A stretch of 8,028 nucleotides of DNA from an uncultured Oscillospiraceae bacterium (GTDB lineage: Bacteria; Bacillota; Clostridia; Oscillospirales; Oscillospiraceae): assembly GCA_900756715.1 (NCBI GenBank), contig CAAELC010000115.1, positions 1-8,028 on the forward strand, read 5' to 3'. Shown here piece by piece: positions 5,462 through 8,028 of this stretch. The notes under the pieces were generated by a model, which saw only the letters and a list, made by a program, of their open reading frames with translations, was not told the DNA's origin and made no database searches. Every line of letters starts with the position of its first letter. The stretch's first letter is position 1. A program made the translations under genes and the position numbers.

Positions 5462-5489
5462 CAGATGGATCAGAAAAGGAGGCGCTGGT

Positions 5490-6266
5490 ATGACGCTGTT
5501 TGAACGCTATCTGGAATACATGACGCAGGTTTTTGACGGGAGCCGCCCGGCCCCGGAGGGAATCCGGCTCACCGAGACGGAGAAAGGGCCCAGAATGCAG
5601 GAGTTGTCCCGGCAGCTGCAGGAAATGGGCATCGCTGCGTTTGTGCGCGCCTGTGCGTCACAGGACGGTACAGAACTGCCGGAGGAAATTTACCGGGAGG
5701 ATGGATTGCAGGAGCTGGGGCAGTTTTTGCAGCAGGCCGGCGCAGGCGATGCACAGCCCCCCCTTCAGACGGAGCCTCCGGCACAGGAGGCACAGGAGGC
5801 ACAGCCTGATCCGGATGCCGGGAAACATGCCTTTGAGGTATTTCTCGATTGCATCGCTCTGGATGACGGGCTGGTGCAGTATCTCATCGAAGTTCTGAAA
5901 AAGAAGGATTGGAAGGAATTTTACAAGCTGAGTCAGATCACTACCAAGCTGGATCTTGACCCGGAGGAATTCCTGTATTGGCTGGGCAACAAGGAATTGT
6001 ATGCCCCGGAGGAAGAACAAATCTGCTCCGCCATCATGGATCGGTGCATGGCAAGACTTTATCAGGAAGGGAAAACGGAGATTCTGGCGGCGCTGCTCAG
6101 CGGGGATAAGGCCACCTTTGAGTTGTTCCGCTGCGAAGCACCGGAACTGGTGCATCTGCCGGAGGCTACCTACGATTGGTATGCACGGAACTATCTGGAT
6201 CGCGACTACCCTTTGCGGATGATTCTGAAATTAAACGGCGTTGTGTTTCCGGATAGTGTCAAGTGA
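5490..6266 (+). CDS. Unrecognised acidic cytosolic protein
   Basis: I do not recognise this 258-residue protein. It has no signal peptide, membrane segment or metal-binding motif. Two mostly helical blocks are visible: an N-terminal one (about 1-85, rich in Glu and Gln, with LSRQLQEMGIAAFVRAC) and a C-terminal one (about 112-258, with FEVFLDCIALDDGLVQYLIE, DWKEFYKLSQITTKLDLDPEE, FLYWLGNKELYAPEEEQI and NYLDRDYPLRMILKLNG). They are joined by a Pro/Gln/Ala linker (about 88-111) that contains a tandem DNA repeat. The start is firm: AAAGGAGG at 5475-5482 lies seven bases before the ATG. The gene is alone, divergent from the radical SAM operon, and followed by a hairpin terminator. The many paired acidic and aromatic residues in the second half look like a helical protein-interaction domain, but that is only an impression. 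Confidence 0.85.
   Translation: MTLFERYLEYMTQVFDGSRPAPEGIRLTETEKGPRMQELSRQLQEMGIAAFVRACASQDGTELPEEIYREDGLQELGQFLQQAGAGDAQPPLQTEPPAQEAQEAQPDPDAGKHAFEVFLDCIALDDGLVQYLIEVLKKKDWKEFYKLSQITTKLDLDPEEFLYWLGNKELYAPEEEQICSAIMDRCMARLYQEGKTEILAALLSGDKATFELFRCEAPELVHLPEATYDWYARNYLDRDYPLRMILKLNGVVFPDSVK
5780..5806 (+). repeat. 9-base tandem repeat in the linker of the unknown gene
   Basis: GGCACAGGA occurs twice in tandem (5780-5788, 5789-5797) and a third unit, GGCACAGCC, is diverged at the end. As the unit is a multiple of three, it lengthens the linker in frame, giving the AQEAQEAQ pattern. The linker length may vary between strains. Confidence 0.8.
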
Positions 6267-6390
6267 TTCAGCTTTATACCTACTTGTATTATTGAATTTC
6301 TTTTATTTTCCCATTTTTCGAATCCCATATTTTCTGTAAAGCTGTTTCGCATTACAGATAACCCAAAAATACGCATCCTATATTCAGTTC

Positions 6391-6432
6391 AGGGGCTCCC
6401 GGCGGAATGACACATCCGCCGGAAGCCCCTTT
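6391..6432 (+). terminator. Hairpin terminator between the unknown gene and the M18 peptidase
   Basis: Arms 6391-6406 and 6415-6430 pair as 7 plus 8 bases around one C-A mismatch (loop ATGACACA), followed by TTCTCT. In minus-strand RNA that mismatch becomes a U-G pair, so the stem is unbroken there, but no T run follows on that strand. It lies about 125 bases after the unknown gene's stop and about 85 bases beyond the peptidase stop, and may serve both. Confidence 0.6.
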
Positions 6433-6514
6433 CTCTATCGGCAACTCAATTTTTCAGGCTCTGCAGCGCAGGCACCCATCCCCCGTCACAGCGCTGCATG
6501 AAGGTCACTTCATT

Positions 6515-7789
6515 TCACCTCAAAAAGGCGCGGGTCAAACGACACAAGGCTTCCTCATCCCTGCTGCCCATCAACTCGCGGCAGGAATGCATGGCCAATA
6601 TCGGCACCCCCACATCCGCCGCCGGCATCGACAGCAACGGTGATGCCACCGCGCCGATAGTACTGCCGCCTCGCAAATCTGCGCGGTTCATATAGCGCTG
6701 CAGCGGGATATTTTCCCGGCGGCACAACTCCTCCACCACCGCAAGCGCTTCTGCATCTGTCGGATACCCTTGGCTGAAATTCATTTTCAGCGTCACACCG
6801 CCGTTGAGATAACTGCGGCAGACCGCGTCATATAATTCCGGATGATTGGGATGAACCGCATGTGCCACATCACAGGAAAGCAGTATCCCGCCCATCAGCG
6901 CATTCAGATATGCCTGCCGGTCCAGTCCAAGGCATAGCCCGGCCTTCTCAAGCACAGACGGCAGCATCGCGGACGCAGCTCCCTGCTTACTTCCGCTGCC
7001 CACCTCCTCGTTGTCATACAGCGCAATAACGCAGATATCCTGTTCCGGCGCACTCTCCCTTATTCCTTCCACGCAGGCATAAACCGAGGTCAGGTTGTCC
7101 AGCCGGGGGGAAGACAGCATATCCCCCTCCAGTCCTACAAGACAGGGCTCCTCCGCGCTTGCTACGCACAGATCATAGCTTAAAATTTCCTCCGCCTGGC
7201 ACTTCACTTCCCTTGCCAGCATGCCCAGCAGATACCCGTCCTTTTCCCACTCTTTTTCGACCGTGCGGCACAGAGGCAGCAGATCTGTGTTGCCCTTCAG
7301 CGCCACCCCGCGGTTCACTTCCCGATTCAGGTGAATGGCCACATTGGGAATCGTCAGCACCGGTCGGTCAAAGGACACTAATCGGCTCTCGGGCGCCATG
7401 GCATCCTTCCCGCGCAAACACACCTTTCCCGCCATTGTCAGGGGCCGATCCAGCCATGTGGAATAAATGGCCCCGCCATACGGCTCGATCTGCAGGCGGC
7501 AGCAGCCGCCGCTTATGTCTTCCGGTGATGGCTTCACCCGCAGGCAAGGCCAATCCGTGTGGGCCGCTGCCACGCGGAAACGGCTGCCGGGTCCCGCCTT
7601 CCGCCCCACAGCAAAGGCCACCAGTGAGCTGTCGAAGCAGCGCACCACATACCTGCCCCCGGGCATAAGGTCCCATGCTTCCGCCAGTGCCAGCGGTGTA
7701 AAGCCAGCCTGCTCCAGCCGTCGAGCCGACTGCTCTACTGTATGGAAAGGGGATACCCCCTGCTGAAGAAACGATAAGAATTTTTCCAT
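6515..7789 (-). CDS. apeB: M18 family aminopeptidase (aspartyl aminopeptidase type)
   Basis: Zinc-dependent cytosolic peptidase that releases N-terminal, typically acidic, residues from peptides; M18 enzymes form large tetrahedral assemblies. The 424 residues match the usual length of about 430. Metal ligands and catalytic residues fall in recognisable motifs: H77 in AAHTDWP, D231 in SPRLDN, E261-E262 in YDNEEVGSGSKQGA, D307 in SCDVAHAVHPNHPE and H401 in AMHSCRE; YMNRADLRGGSTIG (366-379) is also typical. The ATG at 7789 has GGAGG six bases upstream; an in-frame ATG at 7813 has a worse site and adds residues unlike the family. About 17 cysteines are scattered through the protein, which fits a reducing cytosol. 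The symbol is assigned by family length and motifs only. Monocistronic as far as visible. Confidence 0.93.
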   Translation of the reverse strand: MEKFLSFLQQGVSPFHTVEQSARRLEQAGFTPLALAEAWDLMPGGRYVVRCFDSSLVAFAVGRKAGPGSRFRVAAAHTDWPCLRVKPSPEDISGGCCRLQIEPYGGAIYSTWLDRPLTMAGKVCLRGKDAMAPESRLVSFDRPVLTIPNVAIHLNREVNRGVALKGNTDLLPLCRTVEKEWEKDGYLLGMLAREVKCQAEEILSYDLCVASAEEPCLVGLEGDMLSSPRLDNLTSVYACVEGIRESAPEQDICVIALYDNEEVGSGSKQGAASAMLPSVLEKAGLCLGLDRQAYLNALMGGILLSCDVAHAVHPNHPELYDAVCRSYLNGGVTLKMNFSQGYPTDAEALAVVEELCRRENIPLQRYMNRADLRGGSTIGAVASPLLSMPAADVGVPILAMHSCRELMGSRDEEALCRLTRAFLR

Positions 7790-7817
7790 ATGTACCCTCC
7801 ATAAACCATTCATGGAT

Positions 7818-7919
7818 TTATTTCTCTCCGGATTGTATCACATTTTCATCTGCCGGACAAGCAGTCTGTCGCCGGGTTCTTTCCTTTATGTGCAAACTGT
7901 CCCGCACTACCAATCGCAC
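7818..7919 (-). CDS. Candidate 33-residue leader ORF upstream of the M18 gene
   Basis: A GTG (7917-7919) opens a 33-codon frame ending in TAA (7818-7820), 28 bases before the peptidase ATG. It has an AGGGAG site about 10 bases upstream and begins just downstream of the promoter at 7939-7966. The product is basic and unrecognised (RLVVRDSLHIKERTRRQTAC at residues 2-21). Against it: a good promoter (7832-7860) for the peptidase lies inside the frame, and open frames of this length arise often by chance. Confidence 0.18.
   Translation of the reverse strand: MRLVVRDSLHIKERTRRQTACPADENVIQSGEK
7832..7860 (-). promoter_or_regulatory. Proximal promoter of the M18 peptidase gene
   Basis: On the minus strand TTGTCC (7855-7860), 17 bases, TACAAT (7832-7837). 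The predicted start near 7825 gives a leader of about 36 bases containing the GGAGG site. Confidence 0.5.
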
Positions 7920-7938
7920 TTTTTCTTCTCTCCCTTGT

Positions 7939-7966
7939 ATTATAGAGTAGTAGTTTTTAGTGTCCC
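7939..7966 (-). promoter_or_regulatory. Distal promoter upstream of the M18 peptidase gene
   Basis: On the minus strand GGGACA (7961-7966), 16 bases, TATAAT (7939-7944). The -10 is perfect and the -35 is fair. The predicted start near 7932 would give a leader of about 140 bases that includes the small candidate ORF at 7818-7919. Confidence 0.4.
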
Positions 7967-8028
7967 TCTCCAAGGACATGTGCTACACTGTAAAGGATGC
8001 TGTGGATTGGTACATCGCTCCTACCGCA

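Noticed and set aside
6462..6498. Inverted repeat TGCAGCGC/GCGCTGCA just past the M18 stop as its terminator
   Set aside because: The loop is 21 bases and no T run follows on the minus strand; it lacks the features of an intrinsic terminator.
7957..8028. Minus-strand open frame from the right edge to TAA at 7957 as the tail of an upstream gene (about 23 residues)
   Set aside because: A second minus frame (stop at 7984-7986) is also open to the edge, and neither tail is recognisable; too short to choose.
7978..8028. Plus-strand ATG at 7978 beginning a frame (MCYTVKDAVDWYIAPTA) that leaves the window
   Set aside because: The purine stretch AAGGA ends one base before the ATG, too close for a ribosome site, and no convincing promoter is seen; kept only as a note.

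Overview
The window looks like a chromosomal core region of a Gram-positive Clostridia-type Firmicute with fairly GC-rich genes and AT-rich intergenic gaps, possibly of the Oscillospirales kind. The grounds are a G5 plus 3D-domain cell-wall protein with a WalR-like box beside it, strong GGAGG ribosome sites, consensus sigma-A promoters and a tight Clostridia-style gene layout. This placement is inference. There are no insertion sequences, CRISPR arrays or phage genes.

Layout: (1) The left edge holds what is probably the first 13 bases of a tRNA gene (best guess tRNA-Pro) leaving the window on the minus strand behind a perfect TTGACA-N17-TATAAT promoter. (2) rimM and trmD form a minus-strand pair with its own promoter, without the usual partners rpsP and rplS next to them. 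(3) Divergent from it, on the plus strand, is a membrane-anchored or exported G5-3D protein of the YabE/YocH type. The 326-base gap between the two carries promoters for both sides, a perfect match to the WalR (YycF) box and a second, degraded copy. (4) Past a strong convergent terminator is a minus-strand three-gene operon with overlapping ends: a YhcC-type radical SAM protein, a GIY-YIG (UPF0213) protein and a tRNA-dihydrouridine synthase. (5) Divergent from that is a plus-strand gene for an unrecognised 258-residue acidic cytosolic protein. (6) After another hairpin terminator, an M18 aspartyl-type aminopeptidase lies on the minus strand, with one or two promoters and a possible small leader ORF upstream.

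Functionally the window is rich in translation and tRNA maintenance: a tRNA gene, TrmD (m1G37), RimM (30S assembly), Dus (dihydrouridine) and perhaps the radical SAM and GIY-YIG proteins. One cell-wall remodelling gene and one peptidase are interleaved. The signal I find most worth following is the WalR-type box beside the 3D-domain gene, with its partner copy on the rimM side of the same gap. I see no clearly new multi-gene system; the best candidates for undescribed biology are the unknown gene at 5490-6266 and the possible non-standard start of the radical SAM gene.
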